This document shows positions 17,494-25,891 of a stretch of DNA of 64,000 nucleotides, one piece after another. A model generated the notes under the pieces. It had not been told where the DNA came from. It made no database searches and saw only the letters and a list, made by a program, of their open reading frames with translations. This DNA comes from Mayfieldus profundus (GTDB lineage: Bacteria > Actinomycetota > Thermoleophilia > Solirubrobacterales > 70-9). How positions within the stretch are numbered: the stretch's first letter is position 1; each line of letters starts with the position of its first letter. The stretch covers positions 1 to 64,000 of the forward strand of contig JBBPIM010000007.1 of assembly GCA_038040325.1 (NCBI GenBank), in the 5' to 3' direction. A program made the translations under genes and the position numbers.

Positions 17494-18092
17494 TGGCCCA
17501 GGCCCCCCCGATCGACAAGCGCCGCCAGATCCTTGACGCAGCCGTGCGGGTCTTCGCCCGCCAGGGCTTTCACTCGACCCGCGTCGCCGACATCGCCGAC
17601 GAGGCGGGGGTCGCCTACGGGCTCGTCTACCACTACTTCAAGTCCAAGGACGAGGTGCTGAACGAGCTGTTCAGCGAGCGCTGGTCGCTGATGCTGGCGG
17701 CGATCGAGGAGACCGAGGACAACGGCGCGACGCCGCGGGAGCGCCTCGACACGGTTGCCGCCTTCATCGTCGACTCCTACCGCCACGACCCGGAGCTGAT
17801 GAAGGTGATCATCGTCGAGGTCACGCGGGCGGCCAACTCGTTCGGACGGACCCACCTGGCCGAGATCCGCAACGCCTACGACCTGATCGCCAGGATCGTC
17901 GAGGAGGGACAGGCCCAGGGGGCCTTCCGCTCCGACGTCGACCCGGTGTTCGCCTCGATGTACTTCTACGGTGCGATCGAACAGCTTCTCTCCGGCTGGA
18001 TCTTCGACCTGATCCCCTCCGGCGAGGAGGACTTCGAGCGCGCCAAGGCCCTGGTCGTGGAGACGATCTGCTCCGGCTTGGAGCCCAGATAG
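17493..18092 (+). CDS. TetR/AcrR family regulator (FadR-like)
   Basis: 199 residues. The N-terminal helix-turn-helix is clear (RRQILDAAVRVFARQGFHSTRVADIADEAGVAYGLVYHYFKSKDEVL, residues about 10-56). The C-terminal ligand domain has the pattern of TetR regulators of fatty-acid degradation (FGRTHLAEIRNAYDLIARIVEEGQAQGAFR). The ATG overlaps the nitrilase stop (TGATG). The nearby palindrome at 16600 is a candidate operator. It probably senses an acyl-CoA or related lipid and represses this operon, which continues into an alpha/beta hydrolase. Confidence 0.9.
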   Translation: MAQAPPIDKRRQILDAAVRVFARQGFHSTRVADIADEAGVAYGLVYHYFKSKDEVLNELFSERWSLMLAAIEETEDNGATPRERLDTVAAFIVDSYRHDPELMKVIIVEVTRAANSFGRTHLAEIRNAYDLIARIVEEGQAQGAFRSDVDPVFASMYFYGAIEQLLSGWIFDLIPSGEEDFERAKALVVETICSGLEPR

Positions 18093-18095
18093 TCC

Positions 18096-19370
18096 ATGTG
18101 GGAGGGGCTTGGCACCACCCGCCGCCAGGACCGGGTCCTGCACGGGGCCGCGAAGGCGCTCAACGTCGTCGTTGGGATCATCGCGCTGCCGATCTGGCTG
18201 ATCGCCCAGCGCATCTCCGGGCCGCTGCGCCGCTGGCTGGACCGCGGTGCGGCGGGAGCCGATGAATTGCCCGTCCCGCCCCCGCGCGAACGCTCGATGA
18301 GCGCGCTGATGGGCGACCTCGAGGCGATTCCCAGCCACCTGCACTCGACGCCCTGGGCTGAGCCCCGCAAGGGCCTCGCAGACATGGCGACCTTCGTGCT
18401 CACCCAGCATCAGGAGACCGCCAACGTCGGCTACGCGTATCCGCGCCAGTTTCACCAGGAGGTCGTCGAGGGGGCCGACGGGGTTCGCATCGCCGCCACG
18501 GTCGCCCTGCACGACACGCCCCGCCCAGGGCTGATCGTTGTCCACGGGCTCTTCACGACCCGCCGCTTCGACTACGTGCGCCAGATCGCCGTCCGCGCCT
18601 TCTACGAATGGGGCTTCAACGTCGCCGCCGTGGACCTGCGCAGCTTCGGTCTCACCGGTCTCATGAACGAAGCTCCCTCGTCCGGCGGCTGGAAGGAGGG
18701 CGAGGACCTGATTGCCGTCGGCCGGCACCTGAAGGGGCTCGGCTGCACGACAGTGGGCGCGCTGGGGATCTCGCTGGGCGCCTCCTCGGTGCTGGGGGCC
18801 TGCCATCCCGAGGGCGCCGATGAGGCGCTCGACGGAGGCATTCTCGCGGTCTCGCCGCCGGCCGACGTCGGCGATGCCACCGAGCGGCTCTCGCGCAAGG
18901 TCCCGCTCAAGCACCCCGCCCACGCGCTCAACTACGGCTTTCGGGCGATGCTGCTTTCGCGCGTGCGTGGCTCGCGCTGGCCCGACGACGTTACGCGGCT
19001 CGACGAAGCGCTGGACCGCGTCAGCTCCGCCTACTACGAGATCGACACAGAGGAGCTGCGGCGCCGCTCATCCGCGGTCAACCACATCGCCGATGCCCGG
19101 GTCCCGGTTCTCGTCCTGCACCCCGAGGACGACCACATCATCCCGGTGCGGCATGCGCACGCTCTGGCCGAGGCGGCCGCGGACAACGACCTGGTGCGGG
19201 TCTGGGTGCTGCCCGGTGGAGGCCACGGCGCGCTCGACGCCGTGGACGGGATCTGGACCTACGCGGTCTACCGCAGCTTCTTCCAGCGCTGGGCGGTCTA
19301 TGCCGACCGAGGTGACGGCAAGGTGGTTTACTCCCCGGCCCCGGACGGGAAGGTTGAGATAGGTGGATAA
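18096..19370 (+). CDS. Alpha/beta hydrolase with N-terminal membrane helix
   Basis: 424 residues. A hydrophobic helix near residues 20-38 (LNVVVGIIALPIWLIAQ) precedes the hydrolase fold. VVHGLFTTR forms the oxyanion region, GISLGAS the nucleophile elbow, HPEDDHIIP the acid and GGGHGAL the catalytic His. It resembles YheT/EMB8-type hydrolases. It begins 3 bp after the tetR stop, so it is part of the nitrilase-tetR operon. An esterase or thioesterase at the inner membrane face is likely; substrate unknown. Confidence 0.85.
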   Translation: MWEGLGTTRRQDRVLHGAAKALNVVVGIIALPIWLIAQRISGPLRRWLDRGAAGADELPVPPPRERSMSALMGDLEAIPSHLHSTPWAEPRKGLADMATFVLTQHQETANVGYAYPRQFHQEVVEGADGVRIAATVALHDTPRPGLIVVHGLFTTRRFDYVRQIAVRAFYEWGFNVAAVDLRSFGLTGLMNEAPSSGGWKEGEDLIAVGRHLKGLGCTTVGALGISLGASSVLGACHPEGADEALDGGILAVSPPADVGDATERLSRKVPLKHPAHALNYGFRAMLLSRVRGSRWPDDVTRLDEALDRVSSAYYEIDTEELRRRSSAVNHIADARVPVLVLHPEDDHIIPVRHAHALAEAAADNDLVRVWVLPGGGHGALDAVDGIWTYAVYRSFFQRWAVYADRGDGKVVYSPAPDGKVEIGG

Positions 19371-19497
19371 CGACATCGTCAGGAGGCTGATCTGGAGCGG
19401 GCTGCTGGCCGCCACCGGCGCGCTGGCCAGCATCGCTGCCGCGCGGGCCTCCTCGATCATCTATCGCCGCATGTTCGACGAGGACCCGCCCGACTGA
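19363..19497 (+). CDS. Small membrane protein (44 aa), DUF4235-like
   Basis: Starts at GTG 19363, overlapping the hydrolase stop by 8 bp, and ends at TGA 19495-19497. One hydrophobic helix (LLAATGALASIAAA) is followed by RRMFDEDPPD, which resembles the tail of DUF4235 proteins often found beside Holin-X and DUF3618 genes in actinobacteria. Its place immediately before those two genes supports it. Function unknown. Confidence 0.6.
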   Translation: MDNDIVRRLIWSGLLAATGALASIAAARASSIIYRRMFDEDPPD

Positions 19498-19508
19498 GCC
19501 GAGCACCC

Positions 19509-19928
19509 GTGGCCGATCCTTACACGCCCCCGCCGCCCCCGCGCTCCGACAAGTCCGTCGGCGAGCTGGTCTCCGACGTCACCGAGCAGACCTCGACCCT
19601 GATCCGCGAGGAGATCGAGCTCGCCAAGGCCGAGGTCAGCGAAAAGGTCAACCAGATCCTGCGCGGCTCGGTGGTGGGGATCGCGGCCGGCATCTTCCTC
19701 TTGCTGGCGCTGATCCTGATCATGGACGGAATCGCCTGGCTGCTCAACGACCTCGTCTTCGACAACTTCTGGGCCGGATTCTTCGTTGAGGCCGCGATCT
19801 TCATCGTGGTCGCCGCCGTCGCCGGGCTGATTGCCTATCGCTCATTCCAGGCCGGCGCCCCGCCGGTGCCCGAACAGGCGATCGAGGAGGCGAAGGAGAC
19901 CCGCGCGGCCCTGGAGAGGGAGTGGTGA
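19509..19928 (+). CDS. Actinobacterial Holin-X family membrane protein (PF07332-type)
   Basis: 139 residues. An amphipathic N-terminal region (VGELVSDVTEQTSTLIREEIELAKAEV) precedes two transmembrane helices (IAAGIFLLLALILIMDGIAWLL and FFVEAAIFIVVAAVAGLIAY) and a charged tail. This is the family labelled putative phage holin, but it is a common chromosomal protein; the neighbours show no phage genes. It sits in a small-protein operon with the genes at 19363 and 19925 and may act in envelope or stress physiology. Confidence 0.85.
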   Translation: MADPYTPPPPPRSDKSVGELVSDVTEQTSTLIREEIELAKAEVSEKVNQILRGSVVGIAAGIFLLLALILIMDGIAWLLNDLVFDNFWAGFFVEAAIFIVVAAVAGLIAYRSFQAGAPPVPEQAIEEAKETRAALEREW

Positions 19929-20203
19929 GCAGCGACCCGCTGCATCCCGAGCCCTCCCGCGCCGGCAGCCCCGCACGTCCCTCCCCCGCCGGGGCGCCGG
20001 GCCGATCCCCGGAGGAGATCCGCCGCAACATCGTGCGGGCGCGCGAGGAGCTCTCGACCTCGGTGGTCGCGCTGCGCTCGCGCGTCAACGAGCTCACCGA
20101 CTGGCGCCGCCAGATCCGCGAGCACCGCACCGAGCTGATCGCCGGCGCCGCCGTCGCGGGCTTCGTGATCGGCGGCATCATCGCCCTGCGCCGCCGCCGC
20201 TAA
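19925..20203 (+). CDS. DUF3618 family protein
   Basis: 92 residues from the GTG overlapping the upstream TGA (an adjacent GTG at 19922 is equally possible). The motif RSPEEIRRNIVRAREELSTSV and a single C-terminal transmembrane helix (GAAVAGFVIGGIIAL) with an RRRR tail define DUF3618. It is normally found next to Holin-X proteins as here. Its stop codon TAA is immediately followed by heptad array 5. Confidence 0.85.
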   Translation: MSSDPLHPEPSRAGSPARPSPAGAPGRSPEEIRRNIVRAREELSTSVVALRSRVNELTDWRRQIREHRTELIAGAAVAGFVIGGIIALRRRR

Positions 20204-20258
20204 CTCGCTACTCGCTGCTCGCTACTCGTCCCTGGTCCGAGGAGCGAGGAGCGAGGAG
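20203..20258. repeat. Heptanucleotide array 5: two inverted arrays forming a hairpin between convergent genes
   Basis: Left arm: ACTCGCT x2, GCTCGCT, ACTCG (20203-20228). Right arm: CGAGGAG x3 (20238-20258). The arms are imperfectly complementary with a short spacer, and lie between the DUF3618 stop and the end of the convergent membrane-protein gene, so they could fold into a stem and end transcription from both sides. Confidence 0.85.
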
Positions 20259-20269
20259 CGAATTAACGG

Positions 20270-21748
20270 TCAGGTCCAGCGTGCGCGCGCATCCCGCGCA
20301 AGACGCACGGCCGGCGGGAAGAGTCCCCACGCACTGAGTCCCGCTGCGGCGAACAGCGGACCAAGCGCCGGAATGACGAAACGCGCGTCATAGGCGTGGG
20401 TGGCGATCGGGAAGACCAGCAGCGCGAAGGCGGTCGCGGTGAGGAGCAGCCCCGGCCTGCGAGAGCCCCGCGGCGCCGCCCATGGCGCGGCGGCGGCCAG
20501 CAGCAGGACGATGACCATGAAGGGTCCCTGCACGCGGGTCGCGCGCTCCCAGTCCTCGAGGCTGTTGATGTCTCCCCAGTGGTAGACGTCCCCAGGGTAG
20601 TAGACCTGGCGCCAGAACTCGACGAAGTCGTTGCGGTCGTCCAGGTCGGCGTCGTGGAGCAGGAACAACATGAACTGGTTGTATGAGAGATCGCCGTCCG
20701 ATGGATGCTCCGGGTCGACGATCCGGATCAGGTCCTGCCAGACGGCGTCGAGATAGTCGCCCGGCTGCCCGCGGACCGCGGCGATCGAGAAATCTCCCAG
20801 CTTCTCGTTCGCATCGGGATCGGGCGAAACTTGATACGGCGGCCCGAACAGCTTCTGGGCCGGCGAGTCGCCGATATACACGTACCACTCGACATTGCGG
20901 CCCTGGCGCTGATCGGGAGGTGTGGGATCGCACAGGCCCTCGGTGCCCGAGGGCGGTGTGAACCGCGTGCAGTCCGCGAATGGCGCCACTCGGCCGTAGA
21001 GGTTCCAGTTGCCGTTCGAGGTCAGGCCGGACAGGCCGGTTTCGGCGTGGCGCCAGCCGATGTACCCGCCGATCACCGCGAGCGACGCCATCAACGCCGC
21101 TGCCGCACGCAGCGCTTCGTTCCGCGTGACGCGCCCGACCGCGAACAGCAGCCACAGCGAGAAGACCGGTATCAGGACCATGCCGGCACCGCGGACCGTC
21201 ACGCTCAGGCCCAGGCACGCGCCTACGAGAACCGCCCACCATGCCGAGCCCTGGGAGGTCCGGACGGCCGCATACAGCGCCAGCGCGATCAGGAATGTGA
21301 AGAGCGCCTCGCTGAGGATCGAGTGCTCGAGGAAGATCTGCATTCCTCCCAGCGCCACAATTGCCATCCCCAGCAGCGCGACCAGCCGCGGCGCGCCGCA
21401 GCGCCGCACGGTCAGGTAGAGGAGCACGGCGGTCGCGAGGCCCATCGCGTGCTGCGCGAGGACCACGAGCAGCATGTGCGGCGTCAGCCAATGGAGCGGG
21501 ATCAGGAACAGCCCATAGCCGACGACGCGCAGGGGATCCGAGAACCCGCCGGAAGCGGCGTCCTGAATGTAGATGCCGGTGTCGGAGTAGTTGACCATCG
21601 CCGGGTGCCAGCGCACGGTCAAATAGACGCGCAGCACGACGCCGATCAGCAGGACGGCGGCGATCACGGGGCCCGCGGGGTCGCGCCAGACGGCGCCGGC
21701 CGCCTGGCCCGCCCGGGTGGTCAACGCGGCCAATCGGCGAGCGGGCAT
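20270..21748 (-). CDS. Polytopic membrane glycosyltransferase-like protein (GT39/ArnT-like)
   Basis: 492 residues. Helix 1 (VIAAVLLIGVVLRVYLTV) is followed by the loop NYSDTGIYIQDA, where the Asp occupies the position of the catalytic acid in GT-C mannosyl/aminoarabinosyl transferases. Further helices and LEHSILSEALFTFLIALALYAA (a common GT39 pattern) follow, then a soluble insert with several Asp/Pro and a last group of helices. It probably transfers sugar from polyprenyl phosphate outside the membrane. It is divergent from the AI-2E-type transporter. Confidence 0.75.
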   Translation of the reverse strand: MPARRLAALTTRAGQAAGAVWRDPAGPVIAAVLLIGVVLRVYLTVRWHPAMVNYSDTGIYIQDAASGGFSDPLRVVGYGLFLIPLHWLTPHMLLVVLAQHAMGLATAVLLYLTVRRCGAPRLVALLGMAIVALGGMQIFLEHSILSEALFTFLIALALYAAVRTSQGSAWWAVLVGACLGLSVTVRGAGMVLIPVFSLWLLFAVGRVTRNEALRAAAALMASLAVIGGYIGWRHAETGLSGLTSNGNWNLYGRVAPFADCTRFTPPSGTEGLCDPTPPDQRQGRNVEWYVYIGDSPAQKLFGPPYQVSPDPDANEKLGDFSIAAVRGQPGDYLDAVWQDLIRIVDPEHPSDGDLSYNQFMLFLLHDADLDDRNDFVEFWRQVYYPGDVYHWGDINSLEDWERATRVQGPFMVIVLLLAAAAPWAAPRGSRRPGLLLTATAFALLVFPIATHAYDARFVIPALGPLFAAAGLSAWGLFPPAVRLARDARARWT

Positions 21749-21835
21749 CCCGCGCGCAGTATCGCGCTCGGGCCAGATGGGCGAGCCTCGTGCCCCAGGC
21801 GTCTGCGTCCGGGCGGCTGGATACCTTCGGCCGCG

Positions 21836-22942
21836 ATGCCGGAGGGTGCTCCCGCACGGTCGCTGTCGGCCGGGCTGATCGCCAAGGCGGTGCTGGTAAC
21901 CGCCGCGGTGATCGCCGGCCTATTCCTGCTCTACCAGCTCAGCCAGGTGATCGGGCTGGTGCTGATCGCCGTCTTCTTCGCGCTGGCGATCGCGCCCCCC
22001 GTCAACTGGCTCGACAACCGGGGCACCCCGCGCTGGCTGGCGATCATTCTCGTCTACTTGGCGATCGCCGGCGCGATCTTCGGCATCGGCCTGCTGGTCG
22101 TGCCGCCGATGGTGAACGGGGTGGAGGCCCTCTCCAACGACCTGCCCGGCTATGTCGATGACCTGCGCAAGAACGACACCTTCCGCGATTACGACGACAA
22201 GTACGACATCACCGGCAAGCTGACCCAGCAGGCCGAGGACCTGCCGACGAAGCTGGGCGACGCGGCGGGCACGCTGCGCGACGTCACGGTTGGGGTCTTC
22301 TCGCGTTTCGTGCAGCTGTTCTCGATTCTCGTCATCACCTTCTTCCTGCTGATGGACGGGCCGCGGATACTCGAGTTCTTCTACCGGCAGTTACCGGCGC
22401 AACGCGAGGCGCGCATGCGGACCGTCGCCAATGACATCGGGGACGCCGTGTCCGGCTACGTGTTCGGTGCCTTCGTGATCGCGACGCTGTCCGGCCTGAT
22501 GACCTACGTGACGCTGACCATCATCAACGTACCGTTCGCCGTACCGCTCGCCGTTCTGGTCGGCTTTTTCGGGCTGATCCCGCTGGTCGGGGCGACGATC
22601 GGCGGGATCCTGGTCGGGATAGTGGTGGCCTTCGTCAGCTTCCCGGGCGGGCTGATCGCCTGGGTGATCGTGCTGGTCGTCTACCAACAGATCGAGAACA
22701 ACCTGTTCCAGCCCTACATCTACGGCCAGACGCTGCAGGTCCACCCGCTGGCGGTGATCGTCGCGGTGCTGATCGGCGCTTCGCTGCTGGGGATCCTCGG
22801 CGCTCTGCTTGCGATCCCCGGCGCCGCCGTGGTCCAGGCCATCGTGCGCGACTGGTGGCGCTTCGGCCACGGCGAGGAGGCGACCCGTGCGGTGGCCGGC
22901 GCGGATTCGCCCGGTCCCAGCGGAGCGCCCGGCCCGGCCTAG
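21836..22942 (+). CDS. AI-2E family transporter (PerM/UPF0118)
   Basis: 368 residues with about eight transmembrane helices. The family signatures are present: FFALAIAPPVNWL near the start, a charged periplasmic-type loop (DDLRKNDTFRDYDDKYD), and GFFGLIPLVGATIGGI plus VYQQIENNLFQPYIYG toward the C-terminus. Family members export small molecules or ions; AI-2 export is shown only for a few, so the substrate here is open. The ATG at 21836 is the first sensible start in the divergent gap from 21748. Its TAG stop lies in the left arm of the 22936-23153 inverted repeat. Confidence 0.88.
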   Translation: MPEGAPARSLSAGLIAKAVLVTAAVIAGLFLLYQLSQVIGLVLIAVFFALAIAPPVNWLDNRGTPRWLAIILVYLAIAGAIFGIGLLVVPPMVNGVEALSNDLPGYVDDLRKNDTFRDYDDKYDITGKLTQQAEDLPTKLGDAAGTLRDVTVGVFSRFVQLFSILVITFFLLMDGPRILEFFYRQLPAQREARMRTVANDIGDAVSGYVFGAFVIATLSGLMTYVTLTIINVPFAVPLAVLVGFFGLIPLVGATIGGILVGIVVAFVSFPGGLIAWVIVLVVYQQIENNLFQPYIYGQTLQVHPLAVIVAVLIGASLLGILGALLAIPGAAVVQAIVRDWWRFGHGEEATRAVAGADSPGPSGAPGPA

Positions 22943-23153
22943 GTGTAGTTCCTGACCACGTTGTTCATGGGGGGTGGCAACCGTTTTGCTCCCTATCTGA
23001 CGGCAATCGTTTGCCGCCCCACATGGGGTGGGGCGTCACGCGCACCAGTGGCGCGGGAATGGACAGGATTTTCGCGCCCTCGGTCACCCGACCCCGGATG
23101 CGCGGTTCAGGGAGATCCAGGAGAACAACGTGGTTGGTAGTTACACCTAGGCC
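22936..23153. repeat. 218-bp element bounded by 31-bp imperfect inverted repeats (MITE-like)
   Basis: The left arm (22936-22966) and the reverse complement of the right arm (23123-23153) agree at 26 of 31 positions, with perfect blocks GGCCTAGGTGTA at the outer ends and CCACGTTGTTC at the inner ends. The interior holds the related words CAACCGTTTTGC and CAATCGTTTGC but no credible gene. The stop codons of both flanking convergent genes fall inside the arms. It may be a small non-autonomous transposable element or an unusually long structured terminator. Confidence 0.7.
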
Positions 23154-24022
23154 AGCGCCGACTCGGGCACGCTGCCGACCCCGATCATGCCCGGGCCGAC
23201 GTGGCTGCCGCATACCGGGCCGACCTCGGAGACGAATACCGGGTCATTCCCGAAGATCTCGCGGCAGTCGGCGGCCAGCGTCTCGGCCGTGCCGGGGTCC
23301 TGGATGTGTTGGACCACCCACGCATCGGCACCGGACTCGTGGCGCTGGCGGGCGTAGTCGCGCATCCGCTCCAGCGACCGCTTGCGGGTTCGCACACGCT
23401 CCACCGGAGTGATCTCCTCCTCGAGGGTGAGGATCGGCTTGATCTGCAGGGTCGAGCCGATCCAGGCCCGCGCCAACCCGATCCGCCCCCCGCGCCGCAG
23501 GAACTCCAGCGTGTCCAACGCGAACCACATCTTCATCTCTTCGCGTGCTTGCAGGGTCTCGCGCGCGGCCTCCGCGGCGCCTGCTCCCGCGTCCGCGGCT
23601 CGGGCCGCCGCGAGAACGCATAGGCCCATGCCGCCTGCGGTGGTGCGCGAGTCGACCACCTCGATGCGCTCGCCGCCCTTGCCCTCGGCGGCCAAACGGT
23701 CGCGCGCCTGCCCCGCCGCCTCGACCGTTCCCGAGATGCCCGCGGAGATGTGAATCGAGACGATCTCCTTGCCGCTGGACAGCAGCGGCTCGTAGATGTC
23801 GACGAAATCGCCGACCGAGGGCTGCGATGTCGTCACTCGCTCCGCTGACCCGCGCAGACGCTCGTAGAACGCAGCGTAATCGGAGATCTCCGCTTCGGGT
23901 TCGAGCTGGCCCTCGACCCCGACATAGAGGCTGATCCGGTGGATTCCTCGTGCCTCGACGAGCTCGTCGGGCAGGTAGGGCGTCGTGTCGCAGACGACCT
24001 CGGTGCGGCGGTCGGACGTCAC
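23147..24022 (-). CDS. DegV family fatty-acid-binding protein
   Basis: 291 residues from GTG 24022; a longer open frame upstream is discarded because the first DegV strand EVVCDTTPYLP starts right after this codon. Motifs RVTTSQPSVGDF, IHISAGISGTVEAA and RTTAGGMGL belong to the lipid-headgroup and acyl-binding site of DegV/FakB proteins, which present fatty acids to a kinase (FakA). No fakA is seen in the window. It is convergent with the AI-2E transporter across the inverted-repeat element and divergent from the epimerase at 24132. Confidence 0.9.
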   Translation of the reverse strand: MTSDRRTEVVCDTTPYLPDELVEARGIHRISLYVGVEGQLEPEAEISDYAAFYERLRGSAERVTTSQPSVGDFVDIYEPLLSSGKEIVSIHISAGISGTVEAAGQARDRLAAEGKGGERIEVVDSRTTAGGMGLCVLAAARAADAGAGAAEAARETLQAREEMKMWFALDTLEFLRRGGRIGLARAWIGSTLQIKPILTLEEEITPVERVRTRKRSLERMRDYARQRHESGADAWVVQHIQDPGTAETLAADCREIFGNDPVFVSEVGPVCGSHVGPGMIGVGSVPESALA

Positions 24023-24131
24023 CGGGGCGGTTCTATCACCTGAGGGCGCAGCGGGATCGGCCGTTGCGGCCAATCCGGCCTCCCGCGACTGGCCGAACGG
24101 GCGCTGAACGGCGCCCGAATAGGATCCCGGC

Positions 24132-25187
24132 ATGGCCAAGACACTCGTCTCCGGAGGGTCGGGCTTCATCGGATCCCACCTTGTCCGGGCCCTCGCCAAG
24201 CGGGGCGACGAGCTGCGCCTGCTTGCCCGTCGCAAGTCCAATCTCGAGCACCTCGACGACGTCGAGTTCGAACGGGTTGCGGGCGACATCACCGACCGCC
24301 GGGCAGTGCGGAGGGCGATGGAAGGCGTGAGCCACGTCTTCCACGTGGCCGGCTCGACCTCGATGCGCCATGTCGACCAGAAGCGGGTCTTCGAGGTGAA
24401 CGTGGGGGGCACCCGCAACGTGATGGAGGAGGCGCTCGCGGCCGGGGTCGAGAGGGTCGTGCACACCTCCTCGGCCGGAGCGGTCGGTCCGGCCAAGCCC
24501 GGCGGGACCGCCGACGAGACACAGGCGTTCACCGCCGGGCATCTCGGGATTGCCTACATCAACGCCAAGCACGAGGCCGAGGTGGAGGCGTTGCGCGTTG
24601 CCGCCCACGGGCTGCCGTTGATCGTCGTCAACCCGACCTTCGTCCTGGGCCCCGACGACCCAAGCGGCACCTCGAATGGGCTGGTCAAGCGGGTGCTGCT
24701 GCGCCAGATCCCTTTCTACGTCGAGGGCGGGCTCAACATCGTCGACGTCCGCGACGTGGCCAAGGGCCACCTGCTCGCCGAGAAGAAGGGCGAGGTCGGC
24801 GAGCGCTACATCCTCGGCGGGCGCAATTTCACCCTCGACCGCCTGTTCGCCGACATCGGCCGCATCTCCGGCGTGCCGCCGCCGCCATTGAAGGTGCCGC
24901 TGGGGCCGACCCTGGTCGCGATCGCCGCCGCGAAGCGGGTCGGCTTTCCCGTGGCCGTCACACCGGATGAGGTGCGCTCGGGCTCGCAGTGGTGGACCTA
25001 CCGCTGCACCAAGGCGAAAAAGGAGCTCGGCTTCAAGCCCCGGCCGCACGAGGAGACGCTTGAGGACACCGTGCACTGGCAGGTCGAGCGACTCGGCGAC
25101 CGGGTCGGGCGCGCGCCCCGCACCGACATCGCGCTGCGCACCGTCGGGCGCTTCCTCCAGCTCGGCGAACGGGTCGGGCTGCGATGA
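24132..25187 (+). CDS. NAD-dependent epimerase/dehydratase (HpnA / dihydroflavonol-reductase-like)
   Basis: 351 residues. SGGSGFIGSHL at the N-terminus binds NAD(P); HVAGSTSM and the catalytic YINAK (YxxxK) follow. The latter half (NPTFVLGPDD, GGLNIVDVRDVAKGHLLA) resembles hopanoid-associated sugar epimerase HpnA and dihydroflavonol-4-reductase-like enzymes. Substrate unknown. It overlaps the next gene by 4 bp (ATGA). It is one of two extended SDRs in the window, the other being at 6810-7787. Confidence 0.88.
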   Translation: MAKTLVSGGSGFIGSHLVRALAKRGDELRLLARRKSNLEHLDDVEFERVAGDITDRRAVRRAMEGVSHVFHVAGSTSMRHVDQKRVFEVNVGGTRNVMEEALAAGVERVVHTSSAGAVGPAKPGGTADETQAFTAGHLGIAYINAKHEAEVEALRVAAHGLPLIVVNPTFVLGPDDPSGTSNGLVKRVLLRQIPFYVEGGLNIVDVRDVAKGHLLAEKKGEVGERYILGGRNFTLDRLFADIGRISGVPPPPLKVPLGPTLVAIAAAKRVGFPVAVTPDEVRSGSQWWTYRCTKAKKELGFKPRPHEETLEDTVHWQVERLGDRVGRAPRTDIALRTVGRFLQLGERVGLR

Positions 25188-25486
25188 GCGAAGAGGCGCC
25201 CCCGGCGGCTGAGGAGCGCTCTGACGCCGCGAAGCGGGTGCTGTACCGCTGCCGCACCCCCACGAACTTCCTCTGTCCGTGCGGGGCGGTCGCCCGGAGG
25301 CTCGCCAAGCACGGCGTCGAGCACCGCACCGAGCGGGTCCCCTACCGTCGCAAGGACCGTCCCGAGATCCTCGAGCTGACCCGCCAGCAGCGCGTGCCCG
25401 TGCTGGTCGACGGCGACGAGGTGATCCACGACTCGAAGCGAATCAACCAGTACCTCGAATGGAAGTACGGGAAAGCCGACGGCTGA
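25184..25486 (+). CDS. Glutaredoxin/glutathione S-transferase N-terminal-domain protein
   Basis: 100 residues. A thioredoxin fold is suggested by VLYRCRTPTNFLCPCGAVARRLAKHGVEHRTERV, the cis-Pro segment RVPVLVDGDEVIHDSKRINQYLEW and the length. The Cys cluster (C...CPC) differs from a normal CPYC glutaredoxin site. It is translationally coupled to the epimerase gene (ATGA). May act in thiol or iron-sulfur chemistry with the following ErpA-like protein; that is inference from position. Confidence 0.75.
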   Translation: MSEEAPPAAEERSDAAKRVLYRCRTPTNFLCPCGAVARRLAKHGVEHRTERVPYRRKDRPEILELTRQQRVPVLVDGDEVIHDSKRINQYLEWKYGKADG

Positions 25487-25487
25487 C

Positions 25488-25504
25488 GCTTTACAATGTA
25501 AAGC
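25488..25504. promoter_or_regulatory. 17-bp AT-rich palindrome in the ribosome-binding position of the ErpA-like gene
   Basis: GCTTTACAATGTAAAGC has perfect 8-bp inverted arms around one base and ends 4 bp before the ATG at 25509, occupying the place of a Shine-Dalgarno. It is AT-rich against very GC-rich surroundings. A repressor binding here would block transcription or translation initiation. It does not match a regulator box I know. Confidence 0.6.
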
Positions 25505-25508
25505 CGCG

Positions 25509-25883
25509 ATGACGGATACGCCACAGGCAACGATCAAACTCACCGACAAGGCGGCGGAGAAGGTCAAGGAGCTTCTCGCCGGTCAGGAGGACGCCTCAGA
25601 GCAGGCCCTGCGCGTCGCCGTGCGCGGCGGTGGCTGCTCGGGCTTTCAGTACGCGCTGGCCTTCGACAAGATCTCCGATGACGATCACGTCCTCGAGGAC
25701 CGCGGCGTCTCGGTGATCGTCGACAAGACGAGCATGCAGTTCGTGTTCGGCTCCGAGGTCGACTACGTGGAGAGCCTGCAGGGTGCCGGCTTCCAGGTCA
25801 ACAACCCGTATGTCGTCGCAGCCTGCGGCTGCGGCTCCTCATTCCAGGTTCGCGAGGACGCGGCCGAGCAGGCCGCGGTCTAG
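25509..25883 (+). CDS. erpA: Iron-sulfur cluster insertion protein (A-type carrier, ErpA/HesB)
   Basis: 124 residues. The three cluster-ligating Cys of A-type carriers are present: C43 in GGCSGF, and C106 and C108 in ACGCGSSF. Receives and inserts Fe-S clusters into apo-proteins in the cytoplasm. There is no recognisable Shine-Dalgarno; a palindrome occupies that region. The gene is convergent, 8 bp apart, with CGFS glutaredoxin and BolA genes, so the Fe-S trafficking functions cluster here. Confidence 0.92.
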   Translation: MTDTPQATIKLTDKAAEKVKELLAGQEDASEQALRVAVRGGGCSGFQYALAFDKISDDDHVLEDRGVSVIVDKTSMQFVFGSEVDYVESLQGAGFQVNNPYVVAACGCGSSFQVREDAAEQAAV

Positions 25884-25891
25884 CCGCCCTT

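Noticed and set aside
19509..19928. Prophage remnant suggested by the holin family name
   Set aside because: This Holin-X family is a common chromosomal actinobacterial protein, and no phage genes are nearby.
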